From the NCBI RefSeq assembly GCF_014633365.1, contig NC_068346.1, positions 15,769,030 to 15,833,029 of the forward strand: 64,000 bases of DNA, in the 5' to 3' direction. Position 1 is the first letter of the stretch, and the number at the start of each line of letters is the position of its first letter. The notes under the pieces were generated by a model, which saw only the letters and a program-made list of their open reading frames with translations, did no database searches and had not been told where the DNA came from. Source of the DNA: Diospyros lotus. Taxonomy: Eukaryota; Streptophyta; Magnoliopsida; Ericales; Ebenaceae. The translations under genes were made by a program, and so were the position numbers. Below are positions 22,511 through 34,354 of the stretch, in pieces.

Positions 22511-23914
22511 TGCCAATGCTCACACACAAAGCATGTCCCTCTCAATGAATGCAACCCAAACCCCATGCATCACACAATATCATGATATGCACAAAGTCAA
22601 TGTGGGAATCTGATAGTACTAGCTTTTCTGGACCGTCTCTCGCTTATCAATATAGCTAATGACTGGCACCTATACATCCAACCATCGGCTGCCACTACCC
22701 ACGGTCAACAGTTTGTAGCTTTGTAGCCCATACCCTTTAATACTTATGGCCAACATTTACTTACATTTTCTTTTAGACTTAGCATTTCATAAGCTTCCCC
22801 ATGACTCTTCATGCACTTTTCCTTTTGAGACACTTAACATAACCATCCTTTTTGCAAGGAGGCATAATTCCTTGTGTACTCTGATCCTAATAATAAAGCA
22901 TCATTCTTGAAGAATTTGAGGATGAATCAAAACCCTCGTTTAGAGTATGGACATAACTCCACCAGAACTTATGTTAAAGGCCAAATAAATAAACCGAACT
23001 AAACTGTTCATAACGAAGAGAATAATATGAGGAAGACTCACAAAGGTAACTTACATGTAGTCAAAAGAGAGAATAACTTTAGACCAGGTTAAAAGTTTTC
23101 ATAAAAGAAATAGAGGAGTGGGAGCTTGCATAAAGGAAACAAAGGAGTAGAAGCTTGCCTGATTAATGACGAATATGACGATTTTTTGCAGAAAATACCC
23201 ATTTCTGCAACCCAAACATAAATATTTTTATATATTATTAATATACATGATTTATTGTGGTTTTTTGTGAAATTTAAGGAAAAAAGGAGCTGGGATGCGC
23301 CCTCACGTGCCCCAAGAAGACTGGTCACGCACTACCCTTACTTTTCGGCCAACCTTGCGCAGTTTTCGTGTTTCGACCATATCTTCTTTGTTTTAACTCC
23401 GATTCAACCCCCATTTTTTCCTACATGCTTCTCTTTCATCTCTATATATGAATATATATATATATATATAAAGGGACTTACCTTGCTTTTTTTAGAGATA
23501 TGGGCCCACTTTTTGGCAACGCGTAGTTTCTTCGATAAGGCTCGTATCTCCTTTGTTCCTTCACCGATTTCTCTTGTTTTTCTTGCAAAATCTCCCCCTC
23601 CCTCTCAAGAACACACTCTTCACCTTCACACCTCTCAATATGACATAAATTTGGCTTTGAATGATTTGAAATTCCCCAAAACTCAACCCAAAGGTCCTAT
23701 TTATAAACGTTTTTGGCTAATCGTGTTTCAGCACATGTCTTGCCACCCAAGCACCCTCATCATAACTCATAATTACATTCCAATTTGTGGTTAATCACTT
23801 TGTGCCACTTTTCCCCTCATCATGACTCATAATTACCTTCCGGCTAATCATTTTGTGCTAGTGTCCCATATAATCACTTCTATCCATGTGTTTTCATTCA
23901 AATGGTGTCATGTG
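22511..23914 (-). mobile_element. Truncated long-LTR copy (copy 5)
   Basis: From 22511 it matches the copy at 43697-46232 (compare TCATGATATGCACAAA near 22580 and 44797, and CCCACGGTC near 22698 and 44911). The LTR 3' kilobase, including the stem-loop, is missing. The GATTCATCC box (about 22920) and AGCTTGC repeats (23129, 23152) are present. The 179-aa frame at 23255-23794 is in LTR sequence and has no family features. Confidence 0.65.
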
Positions 23915-24640
23915 CACTACAAAAAATTCGTTATTTAGCGGCGGTTTTTTTTGTATTTAGCGGCGGTTTTTAAAACCGCCACTATATCAGCCGTTACGAA
24001 GCATTTAGCGGCGGTTTTCAGCAACCGCTGGAGTAACCGCCACTAAGTCATATTTCTTGCGGTGGTTTTCAAACCGTCGCTAAATAAGTGATTTAGCGGC
24101 GGTTTTAAAACCGCCGCAAAAATTCAAAAAAATTTGAAATTTCAAAATTCAATAAAATTTCAAATTTGACTTTCTATCATATTTTTGTTTATATATATAT
24201 ATATACTTAAGTCACATGCAGTTCCAATTGCCATCCAATTGGACCCCTATATTATATTATTATATACACACACATTCACGCCTCTGCCACCCTGTAATGA
24301 TATATATATAAATATTATAATTCAATATATAATATAAAATAATATATATAATATTTAATATATTATTAAATATAATAACTTTAATTATATTATAATATTA
24401 ATTATTTAAAATATTTATTTATTTGTTTATTTATTATAATATTAATTTTAAAATTAACTTTATAATATACATTTTTTTTCTTTTTATGCTTAAATTTTCA
24501 AATTAATTTTTTTATTGGGTTTCTATAAAAAAATATTAAAATAATATAAAATCTATATAAATATATATTTATATAAAAAAATTAAGATAAAAATTAAAAA
24601 AATATATATATATAAATAATTAAGCTCAAGTGACATCCCT
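23915..24640 (+). mobile_element. CACTA (En/Spm-type) transposon terminus, right end not found
   Basis: CACTACAAAAAATTCG begins at 23915. It is followed by dense subterminal inverted motifs GCGGCGGTTTT / AAAACCGCCGC up to about 24120, then AT-rich DNA. No matching TTTTTTGTAGTG end was found before the epimerase gene. The right boundary is arbitrary. Confidence 0.75.
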
Positions 24641-24966
24641 GTGAAGCAAAAATTTAAAAATTTAATTGACAATGTTTTGGTTGTGGCCATTTAGGAATGG
24701 ATCGGCTCAAGGAAACTGTTTAAAATTACATTTAACTCCTCTGGATTTGAATATATCATAGGAGAATACATGTTCATTTTTAGTTAAAATCACAGGAAAT
24801 TGCTTCCAACCCAGAAAATATTGAGAAAGAACACTCCACCATGGAAACCCATATCAGAAAAGAAAGCATTGACAAGAGAAGAACATTCAACCTGCCCACA
24901 ACGCTAGAAAATAATTTACTTGCCATTAATTTCTGTGTGCCAAATAGAAAATCCTCTGGTTTTTGG

Positions 24967-27485
24967 TCATTGCGGGGGGGATGAGGTAAAAGCATGAACA
25001 ACTTTCCTTGGATCCAGCTGCCCACTGCAATAGCTTGAAGACACAGCAGAAATCTCTTGGCAGCCTCTCCATTCCTCCATGGGCTTCAGCACAATTGGGT
25101 TCTCCACTGCAGCAGAGCATATATACAACATTGTCTTGTAATCCTGGTCCCCTAGATCTGGCAGTGCCTTTGCCATTTTCTCCCATGGATTCCAAACAAC
25201 TGCATCCAATGTTGTCAATAATCCACAAATGAGTATGCAATAGCCGACAAAAAGTGTAAGCTGACGATGACTCGGTTTTGGCTATTCTAGCTGGTAATAG
25301 CCAGGGTATTTATTTCAGACACGCATTTTGTCACTTTGATGATTGAAATAGCCATACAGTTACAGACCTGCATCTGGGAGACCCTCTTTCCTCAGCACAA
25401 AAGTCCTCTTCTTTTCGTGGTCTATGACAGCAATATTAGAAGGTGTGCTTAGATAAACCCTGTCAATCTGCCAAACCAAGGATTCAATTTCACTTATTCA
25501 GACAATTACAACGAACAACAAATATAATAGCACATAGTTAATAAGATTTACTTTGCGGGAATGGGGAATGGGATGTCAAACGAAGATGGTTATAAGAGTT
25601 TTAGCTAATTAAGTTCATCCCAAACCCGACCGACCCACCATCCATACGAGATCTTTTATCAAGACAAAGGGCACGATGTGAATAAAATTTCATCTAGACA
25701 GAAAAAGAGACCTCGCCATCGAAGGTAATTGCATCTGCTTGCTCGGTTGATCGCTTTCTCTGCAACAAATTGTCCATGTAATCAAGCGTTTCCAGACCTT
25801 CAACACGCACTTCGCTGGGAATTGTAAATGGAAATGGGCATTAACAAAAGAGCAGCCGTGGAAGGTGAGCATGCATAAACTTGTAAACAGAAGCAGGTTT
25901 TGTGGCTTGGCAAACCTGATATCCGATACTGACAAGTAATTGCACAGAGCAAATGTGAAGGCAAAAGCCTTGTTATCGATGTTCTTCACTCGGGGGATCC
26001 AAGTTAGCTTGCCGGGGCTCAGAGATACATGGAGTCTCAATTCAAAGCTGCAAAAAGTCGATCAATGGTCAGTATCGGAACGAGAATATCCATTGGGGTT
26101 GCCTTAGTAGTCAGCAGGGAGTGATAGGAGTGATAGACGGTCTGAGTTTCTAGATTTAAATCCACTCCCTACACAATAATTGTGGATTAAATTTAAATTT
26201 ATCTTTTTTACCAAAAATTGTAAGATTAAGCGGCGAAAACCCCCACAAGGATTAGCATCCTAAGATCGGGACGAGAATAAGATATTTGTCATGATTCAAT
26301 CAGTTCCATGTCAATAAATCTATTAAGGAGATCTTAGGTACGTTACGTATGGAGATGTCAATGAAGAATTCCTAAAGTACTTTGCCAGAGAGAGCGAGTT
26401 TGAGGGGCAGTATTAATATTTGTTCAGGGATTGATTGAGGGGTGGGTGAGCCAAGGTAAAGGTAAAGAGAGATCCCCAACCCATTCTGACTCAAATATAT
26501 TTAAATTAATAAATTTATCATTTATTATTTATAATTCAAAACGAAACATATAATGATTAATGAATCAATGAAATTAAAATTAAGGTAAAAGATTGTTAAA
26601 TATTTTTTAAATAAATTTTTAATATATGACATATATAGGGTACGAGCGCCCGAGGTAGACCCCACAACCTTTGTTCCCCACGTCGCCCCAACCCGTGCAA
26701 CCACCCATGTGGTCCGATGCGGTCAACTAATCAGTGCTGCAAGTATCAATTAAGTAGGTATCTTTATCCAGACGAAAATGGAAATGGAGAGTGGAGACAG
26801 AAGGAGGGGTTTAAATTACTCGATGTCAATGTCATGAACTTTAAAAGTAAGTTACCTTCAATTATTACTATAGGCGAAGTATCCGTAACAGTCTCAAAAC
26901 CAACTCACAGGTAAGGGGGATGCAGAGAGTTAAAAGGACAGTAATAATACCTATGCGGCCACATTTTCATATCTTCTTTTGTAGGCCTGAAGATGAGATC
27001 TACCGATGATTGTTCACTAGATGTAGTTGAAGGCAGAGTTGAATAATAATTTTCTAAGGACCATATTCTGCTCCTGAGCGATCGATGGAAGGAGGATTCC
27101 AAACTCCCAAACTTCAGAAATAACCAGTGAATCAATAATAAATCTTCCATCTGAAATGAAAGCCAACTTTCCCAAGAAAATTCTGTGGATCCTAACCTGT
27201 GGAAAGCAAATGGATACTCCTCCCCTAATTGCTTTAGCCGATTTCCAAGCCGCCTGCTAAAATCGACGTCAAGGACTACTCAAATGGGATCAACTCGATC
27301 TTTGCTTATTATGCAAGAAATCCTTACCTTGCTGCTCGCGAAAAGCAGTTCTTCTCCGTGCTCGTTCTTCCACGATACCGTTTGCCCGCCATGAAGAAGA
27401 ACCTGCCGCATTCAATTCAATTTATTTAGGTTGCAGAAGATGTGAAAACAACAATTTAACGATTTTCTACAATGAAAGCCAATAT

Positions 27486-27523
<38 letters not shown>

Positions 27524-27602
27524 CCTGAGCGGAGGAACCCCCGGGGTCGGACAAGGAAAGGCGGGGCAAGGCGTCGGAAGAGCGGTGGATGTGGAGGGAC
27601 AT
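24967..27602 (-). CDS. Glucose-6-phosphate 1-epimerase (D-hexose-6-phosphate mutarotase), 8 exons
   Basis: Exons in translation order: 27602-27525, 27402-27328, 27253-27197, 27111-26951, 26047-25916, 25814-25712, 25467-25368, 25199-24967; GT-AG introns, phases join, 312 aa. The family (EC 5.1.3.15, galactose-mutarotase-like fold) interconverts alpha and beta glucose 6-phosphate in the cytosol or plastid. Family sequences present: GGQTVSWKNEHGEELLF, AIRGGVSICFPQ, FTFALCNYLSVSDI, VRVEGLETLDYMDN, VVWNPWEKMAKALPDLGD and SSYCSGQLDPRKV. The start MSLHIHRSS gives a family-like short N-terminus with no clear transit peptide. Oddity: where relatives have QHGFARNRIW, exon 4 reads FHRSLRSRIW (H79 kept, GFA lost), and GVSICFPQ meets FGSLE without the usual extra residues. 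The gene may be functional but diverged there, or an early pseudogene; no stop or frameshift is seen. The large intron is 26048-26950. Confidence 0.92.
27487..27522. repeat. (TA)n(GA)n microsatellite in epimerase intron 1
   Basis: About ten TA units followed by about ten GA units. It ends two bases before the exon 1 splice donor, so the sense strand of the intron starts GTCTCTCTC. Confidence 0.95.
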
Positions 27603-27961
27603 CTGTCTCAGCCACCGCCACCTCGCCGCCGTGCTGCTGCTGCTGCTATTCACTTTCAGCTTCTCTTTGCTCTCTCTCGTCCGCTCCTCCAGCTACGCAA
27701 ACATAAACGAAAAACAGATAAGTGCATATTATTCTATAAATTATATCTACTACATCTGTCAGATTCAGGTGATTCCTAGAGAACTTCCACAAACCCACAA
27801 AACAAATAGCCGACCAGAAAGAAAAAGAAAAGAGTAGAGAAGAAAAAAAAAAAAGTGCCTTTCGGCTTTTTTTTTACGGCAGTCGATTTCGAGCCTGACT
27901 TGGAACTTCCCCACTTGGAGCTTCCCACGGAGGCTCGGACACGGGACATCTATGTATATAT

Positions 27962-28003
<42 letters not shown>

Positions 28004-28160
28004 AAGGATTAGTTAACAGAAAAGAGAAGGAAGGAAGACCCAAATGGTCTGTTTCTGAATTCTTATTGGATGTTGTCTTCTCCATTGCGTCTCTTTCTGC
28101 AGACGATGGGAATATCTTTGTGACTCCTCCCTCCGCTTCCTATTTCAAAAGCTAAGTTAA
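27603..28160 (-). promoter_or_regulatory. Leader and upstream region of the epimerase gene
   Basis: Directly upstream of the minus-strand ATG at 27602. It contains CT/GA-rich tracts, poly(A) runs and the microsatellite at 27952-28002. In-frame extension upstream of the ATG is possible only from non-ATG codons. No transcription start was assigned. Confidence 0.45.
27952..28002. repeat. (TA)n(GA)n microsatellite
   Basis: TATATATATACAGAGAG... with about nineteen GA units, about 350 bp upstream of the epimerase start codon. It has the same TA-to-GA junction as 8551-8609. Confidence 0.95.
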
Positions 28161-29224
28161 AAAAAAGGAATTTCATAATAAAATATACACCGTTAATTTT
28201 AGTTTTAGTTTAAAATTAAGGGTGTATATCAAGAAGAAGAAGAAGAGGAGAACCAAACAATACTCTATTCCAACTTCATCTCCATCTTCATCTTCATCCC
28301 CAAATGGGGAAAGGAATCCCAACGAACTCAATTCCGCTGCAATCTTTTATTTTATTTTTACATCAATTTTGTCACGTCACCCCTGATTTTGGTGCAAGAA
28401 AAGATAATAATTGAAATTAATAGAAATTGAATAAATAAGAGTATAATTTAATAGAAGGAGAGAATAAAAATGGTATTTCGCTATTTTTTTTTTATAAAGA
28501 AAGAATAAGAAAAGCCCAAATGCTGCAACAATTTTTAATTTTAATGCAAGTCTTAGCCCTTGGGAGAGCAGTAGGCAGTAGGCAGTAGGCAGAAAGTCCA
28601 TGTTAGAGGCTATGAACACGTAGAGTGAGGTGGTGGGTCGGTTGCCTTTCGGTCACTTTCGTCCCCTTTGTGGGCCATTCCAACTTGCCCTTCTTTCTAG
28701 TCATTTGCATGTCTGAGAGTTTGAGTCCGGTACGTACGTATTACAAGATTAGAGAGATATTAAGTCTGAATATTTTAAATGATTCTTCGTCATATTTAGT
28801 TAAATAAAGTTTAAAAAAAAAAAAATTGATAATTCCATCAATCCCTCATTAGCCATAAAAATGATTCTTAAATACCGAATAAGCAACGGAATACCAAATT
28901 GGTCCTAATAAGGTTGGGTTTTCTAATAAGATATTCATATTTAGTGTTATTTTCTCAATAAAAAAAAAAAAAAGTAAATTAAGCCACCGAGCATTTGTCA
29001 CCCCACGAAAGTAATGTTTGCTGTCGATTTATACTTTCCCTCCAGTGTAATAATTATATTTGTTTTGGGCAAAAGTTATCAAATTTGGACTCTTTCTCTT
29101 AGTATTTATTGAAAATTGACATAATAACCGCCTAAAATAAAGTTGGCAAGGCCGATTGATTTGGCCAACTTAGTTAAGTGACATTGCAATTTGCAAAGGT
29201 TAATCTTTCAATTACCATATATAT
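28161..29224. other. AT-rich intergenic DNA
   Basis: No gene supported. It includes a GGCAGTA triplication (28569-28590) and poly(A)/poly(T) tracts. Confidence 0.5.
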
Positions 29225-30479
29225 GTCGTAAGAAAAGGTAGGGGTAGACAGTAAACAATTAAAAAATCTTGAGGTGTGGTGGACGTCGCCAGGGTTAAGG
29301 ATGAATAGAAGAACCCAGCAAACAGTAGCAGTAAAAACGAGTTGGTATAACTGAATGTTTCATATTTCACAAGTGCAAGGAAAGGTTGTATTTATAGACA
29401 AAGGATGATAACGTTGAAGAAGAAATTAGTAAAAGGAAGATAGAGAAAAAGACTAATTCAAATGGAATGATAAAGAATATGATAAGATAAGACTAGATAC
29501 CAGTTCTTTTTTCAAGATCAAAGACTAATTCAAAACTAGTCCTCTTATGTAAGACAACGATAAGATAAATTTTGTAAACAAAATGCAAAAAGTTGCAATG
29601 TGTGTAATAGTTTGCGCAGGAAGGGAATTCTTGATTTTTCCTTGTGTTGGCCCAACCTCATGCGCGTGAGCCCAAGTTCGTTTATAACTTTCATAAACCA
29701 TAAAGACATAATGAATATAAAAACAAGTGAAAAGGTTTGTAATATACCAATGTGGGATTGAAAGCATCAAATAACCATTTGAAATATCACTTAGTTTACA
29801 ATAATCACCCACATATTTTAAATGAATTGAACTTAGAGGAATGACTGTTGCTAGGTTAAACACTATTAAGTGTAATATTTCAAACTAGGATCTTTTGGAC
29901 TATGAACTATGTAATTAGAAACTATGAGATATAATTCACAAAGTTATTGGTGAAACTTGTAGGTTTTCTAAACCAAAAAACATTCCTATAAATTATGATT
30001 CTCACCAATCATATTACACCCTCACAATTCTTGCTACTAATTGCGATTTTGCACTAATAGGCCATAGGCTTAGTTGGTTATTTCATGAGTGCTCTAGAAA
30101 TTCTTCCATAATTCTCATAGGAGTGAACTTACGCCACACTCATATAAGTGATTACATCAGGTATATACTACATAGAAATGGACTTACTCCACACTAATAT
30201 AGGTGCCACACTTATATGGAAATATATTCTGCCATAATTCTCATAGGAGCGGACTTACTCCATACTCATATAGGTGATTACATCAAGTATATATTGCAAT
30301 CTATTACATCACCCATATATAAGGGATATGTAATTCATTAAGAGCTATGCTTATCCTTATTATATACACAGTTTAAGTACTACTTACACATCATAGGTGG
30401 GATTTAAATTTCATATAATACTATATAGTATTGATAAATGACTTGTTGTTACCCATATAAACCTAATTCATGGAATCTC
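29225..30479 (-). repeat. 3' LTR and 3' noncoding part of the copia element
   Basis: The minus strand reads away from the RNase H C-terminus. CCTCAAGRTTTTTTRATTGTTTA at 29248-29270 recurs at 54059-54081 (read on minus), on the far side of the element. Exact LTR ends were not fixed. Confidence 0.45.
30102..30299. repeat. Imperfect duplication, about 128-bp period
   Basis: CCATAATTCTCATAGGAGYG...CATATAAGTGATTACATCA occurs at 30104 and 30232, with a shorter partial copy between them. It lies in the 3' noncoding part of the copia relic. Confidence 0.75.
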
Positions 30480-30734
30480 CAATCACATAAGTTGGGTTCC
30501 TATCATTGTCAACATTTCAAGTTACCTTTAATTCCATTCCCCTCAATGTTTCTGATATTAATTTCCTACCAAGAGGTTTAGTCAGAGGATAGGCCAAATT
30601 CACTTCTGACTTTACATAATCTATGGAAATAATTTCATCTTTAAGTAGCTACTTTATCACATCATGTCTCAATCGAATATGTCGACTTTTATCATTGAAA
30701 GTTTTGTTCTTTGCAATGTATTTCTAATGACTCG
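30480..30734 (-). pseudogene. Copia RNase H C-terminus
   Basis: The minus strand reads AKNKTFNDKSRHIRLRHDVI, then SIDYVKSEVNLAYPLTKPLG, the classic copia RNase H end. A TAG follows DVIK. It is separated from the rest of RNase H by the long LTR ending at 32978. Confidence 0.85.
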
Positions 30735-30796
30735 TGATCAGGGTTGGGGTTTTAGTGTCATTGAAGTGGTGTAGTTGATGTTTTGTGGTGTGCAGG

Positions 30797-30975
30797 AGGC
30801 AACAATTATCGACAAGAGGAGGAGCAATTTTCAAGAGGCAAGAAGGCAACAATTGTCGACAAGAGAAAGAGTAGTTGTCAACCTTTGATAGTTAATGGCA
30901 TTGTCAGTCGACAAATGCTTGGGGATTTGTCGACCAATGGTTGAAGCTGTCGACCGATACGAGTCTATCGACTGG
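30797..30975. repeat. GTCGAC palindrome cluster
   Basis: Within about 180 bp: TTATCGACAA, TTGTCGACAA, TTGTCAACC, AGTCGACAA, TTGTCGACC, CTGTCGACC and TATCGACTGG. A further GATCGAC / TGTCGACAA pair lies at 31684-31713. Confidence 0.85.
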
Positions 30976-32035
30976 TAAAGACGGGAATGGCTGATCCATT
31001 AAGGTAATGGAGAGTTTTCAGAAGCAAAGGGGCACGTGAGGGGCCTTTTACATCCTTCTAATGCCTCTTATATGCATGAATATGAATTGAGGGGGAGAGA
31101 TTTCTCACGAAATAAAGAGAGAAATTAGGAGAAGGAAGGAAAGAGGAAAGAAATGAAGAAGAAGAAAGCTGTGACCGGAGCTATTGATCGACCTCCAGAG
31201 CTTTAAGGCAAGTTCTCTTCTTTCTCTTATTCTTGTAAGTGACTGGTTTTCTTCATCTTAATGTTGGTTTGGCAATTTCTCTCATTCCTTTTACTTCCAA
31301 GTGCAAGTCCTTACTCAATCTCTTTTCCATGACAAGTTCTCTTTTTGGATCCTTGTTGATATAAGCCTTGATTCTCGTTTTCCTTTGTGGATCCTGAGTC
31401 ATCTATTTGCGGGTAAAGATTTCATAAAACCCTTCGTCGGAAAGGGTTTTGTATAAACCTGGTTGGTTGCAGCTCGTGTCATTTTTCTTGTGTTTTTGCT
31501 AAATCATGCTTATCATCCGAATGGGGACTTGATTCACCCCATATTTTTAAAAGGAATGGCGTGTTTGTTACTAGGGTGTAGTAGCATACAAGAGTTTGGC
31601 ATTGCTTGTATGCATTTATGACCTTTTGTAGGATGATTTCCAAGTTGGAGAGGCTGTCTGATTGAGGGTTATGAAAGGCAACCGATCGACAGATAGGGGT
31701 GCATCTGTCGACAATTTGGCTCTATGTTTGCTTGAGTCTTTAGTTGTGCTTCCAATATGCTCCCAAATTTCCATATAATCTTCTAGTAAGCCCCTCCCTC
31801 AATCTCAATCTCAACCTCATTTATCATCTTTGGAGGATGGGGAAAATGGTTGATAATTTATATGTGCATTTACGCAAATATTCTATGAAAGGGGGCATTG
31901 GGTGCTATTGTTGTGGAAAAGCATGAAAGGGGGTAACATCTCCATAAAACATCCCTTAAGGAGATAAGGGGAATAAAATTCATAAGTATGCATGGTGATG
32001 CTTGTTGTAAATGGGTAGGTGTGCGTGTACACCCA

Positions 32036-32265
32036 TAGCTTATAAGGCGGTGGGTTCGCATATCTCATAAGGCGATGTGTCCGCGCATCTCTTATAAGGC
32101 GGTGTGTCTGCACATCTTTTATAAGGTGGTGTGTCCGTGTATCTTATAAGGCAGTGTGTCCACGCATCTCTATGGTTGTGTGTCCGCATAACCTGTAAGG
32201 GTGATGTGTCCGTGTATCTTATATAATGGTGAGTCCGTGTATCTTAAATGGCGGTGTGTCCATGA
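32036..32265. repeat. Tandem array, about 28-bp unit, about 8 copies
   Basis: Units of the form CTTATAAGGCGGTGTGTCCGYGTATCT with variation. It lies between the GATTCACCCC box and the stem-loop of the copy-2 LTR. Confidence 0.88.
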
Positions 32266-32579
32266 GAATCTAAATAATATCTTATCGAGCCGGTGAGGCT
32301 TATGCTTGACCATGGAAGTTCGACTCTTAATGCCGCCTAGTATGAACTAGGTGGAGGTTGGATGCAAGTCCATAGCTGTATAAGACATATGTTTGTTTAT
32401 CAACTGGCATGCAGCGTGGCTTGAGGCATAATCCTTGATATTATTATTTTTGGTAGGAAAATCCTTGGTTTGATCTTATTTATTTTATGTTGTTCCTCAT
32501 CAGTGAGATGGTCTTATGTATTCATGGTTGTTGTATAATGCTCATTTTATTGTGATCCATGGTTGTTTTATAGACTTGC

Positions 32580-32595
32580 TGAGCCTTGTGGCTCA
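32580..32595 (+). other. Conserved LTR stem-loop (copy 2)
   Basis: TGAGCC-TTGT-GGCTCA, six perfect pairs with a 4-nt loop, 383 bp before the LTR end. It is followed by AAGTAAAGATAAAGGG and GTGTACAGA as in copies 1 and 3. Confidence 0.8.
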
Positions 32596-32978
32596 TATTG
32601 CTTCATTGCGCCATTCCAAGTAAAGATAAAGGGAAAGCTAAGGAAGGTGATGAGTTTAGCTTCAGTTGAGTCTTGTGTAAGATACGTGTACAGATGTCTT
32701 CCCAACCTAAAGATCCTCAGAGGTCGTTTTGAGGGCAGGGAGATGAGGTTTATTTTGTAATTTTCCATAGCCCTTTTAATACTTTGTAATGTATGGGCTG
32801 ATAAGCCTGATGTGTACACTATAATGACATGATGATGTAAATATATACTCAGGGTATGTTAATTAGAGTGTTGTTTGGGTGGAAGGATTTTCTGGGATTG
32901 TGTTTTTGTACCTCATCTTCGACAACTCCCTCACGGATCTCCTATGCTAGCAGGAGCTTCGGGAGGCAAGCCATCACA

Positions 32979-34354
32979 ACATTAACACTGAAGGTGTCAG
33001 TTTTATTCTTAATGAAATATCTACTAAGAATTTTTTCAACCACTTAGCCTCATTACCAACCAACTCCAGAGCTATAAGCTCTGATTCCATGGTGGATCTA
33101 GCAATAATAGTTTACTTAGCTAATTTCCAAGATACTGCACCCCCACCAAAGGTAAGCAGATAACCACTAGTGGATTTTGTCTCATCTGGATCTAAGATCC
33201 AGTTAGCATGACTATATCTTTCTAAAACAGTAGGAATTCCACTAAACAAAATACCATAATTTATAGTACCTTTCAAATATCTCATAATTTGGATTAGTGG
33301 AGTCCAACGATCTCAATTGAGATTTTGTGCATACTTGCTTAGTCTACACATAACATAAGCTATATTAGGTCGAGAAAAATTCATTAAATGCATCATACTC
33401 CCAATAATCTGTGCATACTCAAATTGGGAAATTGGATCACCTCAATTTTTCTTTAGATGAGTGTTAGCATCATAAGGAATACTCACTAATGCCACATAAA
33501 AAATTTCAAACTTCTTAAGAAGTTTCTCAATATAGTGTTCTTATGGAAACATAATACCATCATTACTCATTTTGATCTTAACACCAAAAATGACACTAGC
33601 TTCTCTCATGTCTTTCATATCAAATTTAGAAGCTAAAAAGTTTTTAGTACTATTCACTATCTCATGACAAGTATAAAAAATAAGCATATCATCCACATAC
33701 AAACTTATAATTGCATAGTCATTATCAATGATGTTTGTATACACACATTTATCTACTTTAACAGAAGAAAAACCATCACTTGCCAAAATTTGATCAAATT
33801 TTTCATGTCATTGCCTAGGTACTTGCTTTAGTCCATATAAGGATTTAAGTAGTTTACAAACTTTATTTTCTTGACTAGGGATAACACAACCTTCAGATTG
33901 TACCATGTAAATCACTTCTTCTAAATCTACATTCAAAAATGTAGTTTTGACATTCATTTGGTGAATATAAAGTTTGTAAATTGAAGTTAAGGCAATTAGA
34001 ACACGTATAGATGAAATTCTAGTCACTGGAGCAAATGTATCAAAATAATCAATATTTTATTTTTGAGAAAAACTTTTGACTAGTAATTTACCTTTATACT
34101 TGTCAATAGAACCATCAGGATTAAATTCCCTTTTAAAAATCCATTTACAACCAATAGGTTTAGCTCCAGTAGGTAAATCAACTAATTCCTAATTTTTGTT
34201 TTGTAAAATGGAATCAATTTCATATTTTATGGCTTTATCCCAAAACAGTTTATCATGAGAGGATTTAGCCTCAAAATAAGAAAATGATCATTTTCAATGA
34301 GATAAGTGTAAAAACCATTTTCAAAGAAAGTTTCCTTTCTTAATCTCTTACTTG
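32979..34354 (-). pseudogene. Copia reverse transcriptase and RNase H
   Basis: The minus strand shows FAPVTRISSIRVLIAL, then KLLKSLYGLKQVPRQ, the catalytic YVDD in SLYVDDMLIF, LLTFGGGAVSW and IARSTMESELIALE. Several in-frame stops (for example after PRQ and LAK) show decay. The right boundary is the CACTA insertion, the left boundary the long LTR. Confidence 0.9.

Larger units (their letters stand above)
30735..32978 (+). mobile_element. Long solo LTR (copy 2), about 2.2 kb
   Basis: It interrupts copia RNase H between SVLM and the ESLE...AKNK segment. Sense start TGATCAGGG and end GCCATCACA are the best guesses; the TSD is unclear, so boundaries are good to perhaps 20 bp. It carries two GTCGAC clusters, GCAAGTTC repeats (31205-31345), the GATTCACCCCATATTT...GGAATGGCG box (31521-31562), a tandem array (32036-32265) and stem-loop TGAGCC-TTGT-GGCTCA (32580-32595). 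Confidence 0.75.

Noticed and set aside
23255..23794. 179-aa open frame
   Set aside because: It lies in a truncated long LTR, has no family motifs, and is Phe/Ser/Pro-rich as expected from pyrimidine-rich leader sequence.
24121..24960. Right end of the CACTA element starting at 23915
   Set aside because: No GTAGTG terminus with matching subterminal repeats was found, so a complete element is not claimed.
30717..30742. Precise left end and TSD of the copy-2 LTR
   Set aside because: Several registers (TGTATTTC, TGATCAGG, GGTTGGGG) give partial TSD matches (for example ATCAG/ATCAC); none both restores the RNase H frame and gives canonical ends.
32036..32265. CRISPR-like or satellite array
   Set aside because: Units are contiguous and imperfect without true spacers, and lie wholly within one LTR.
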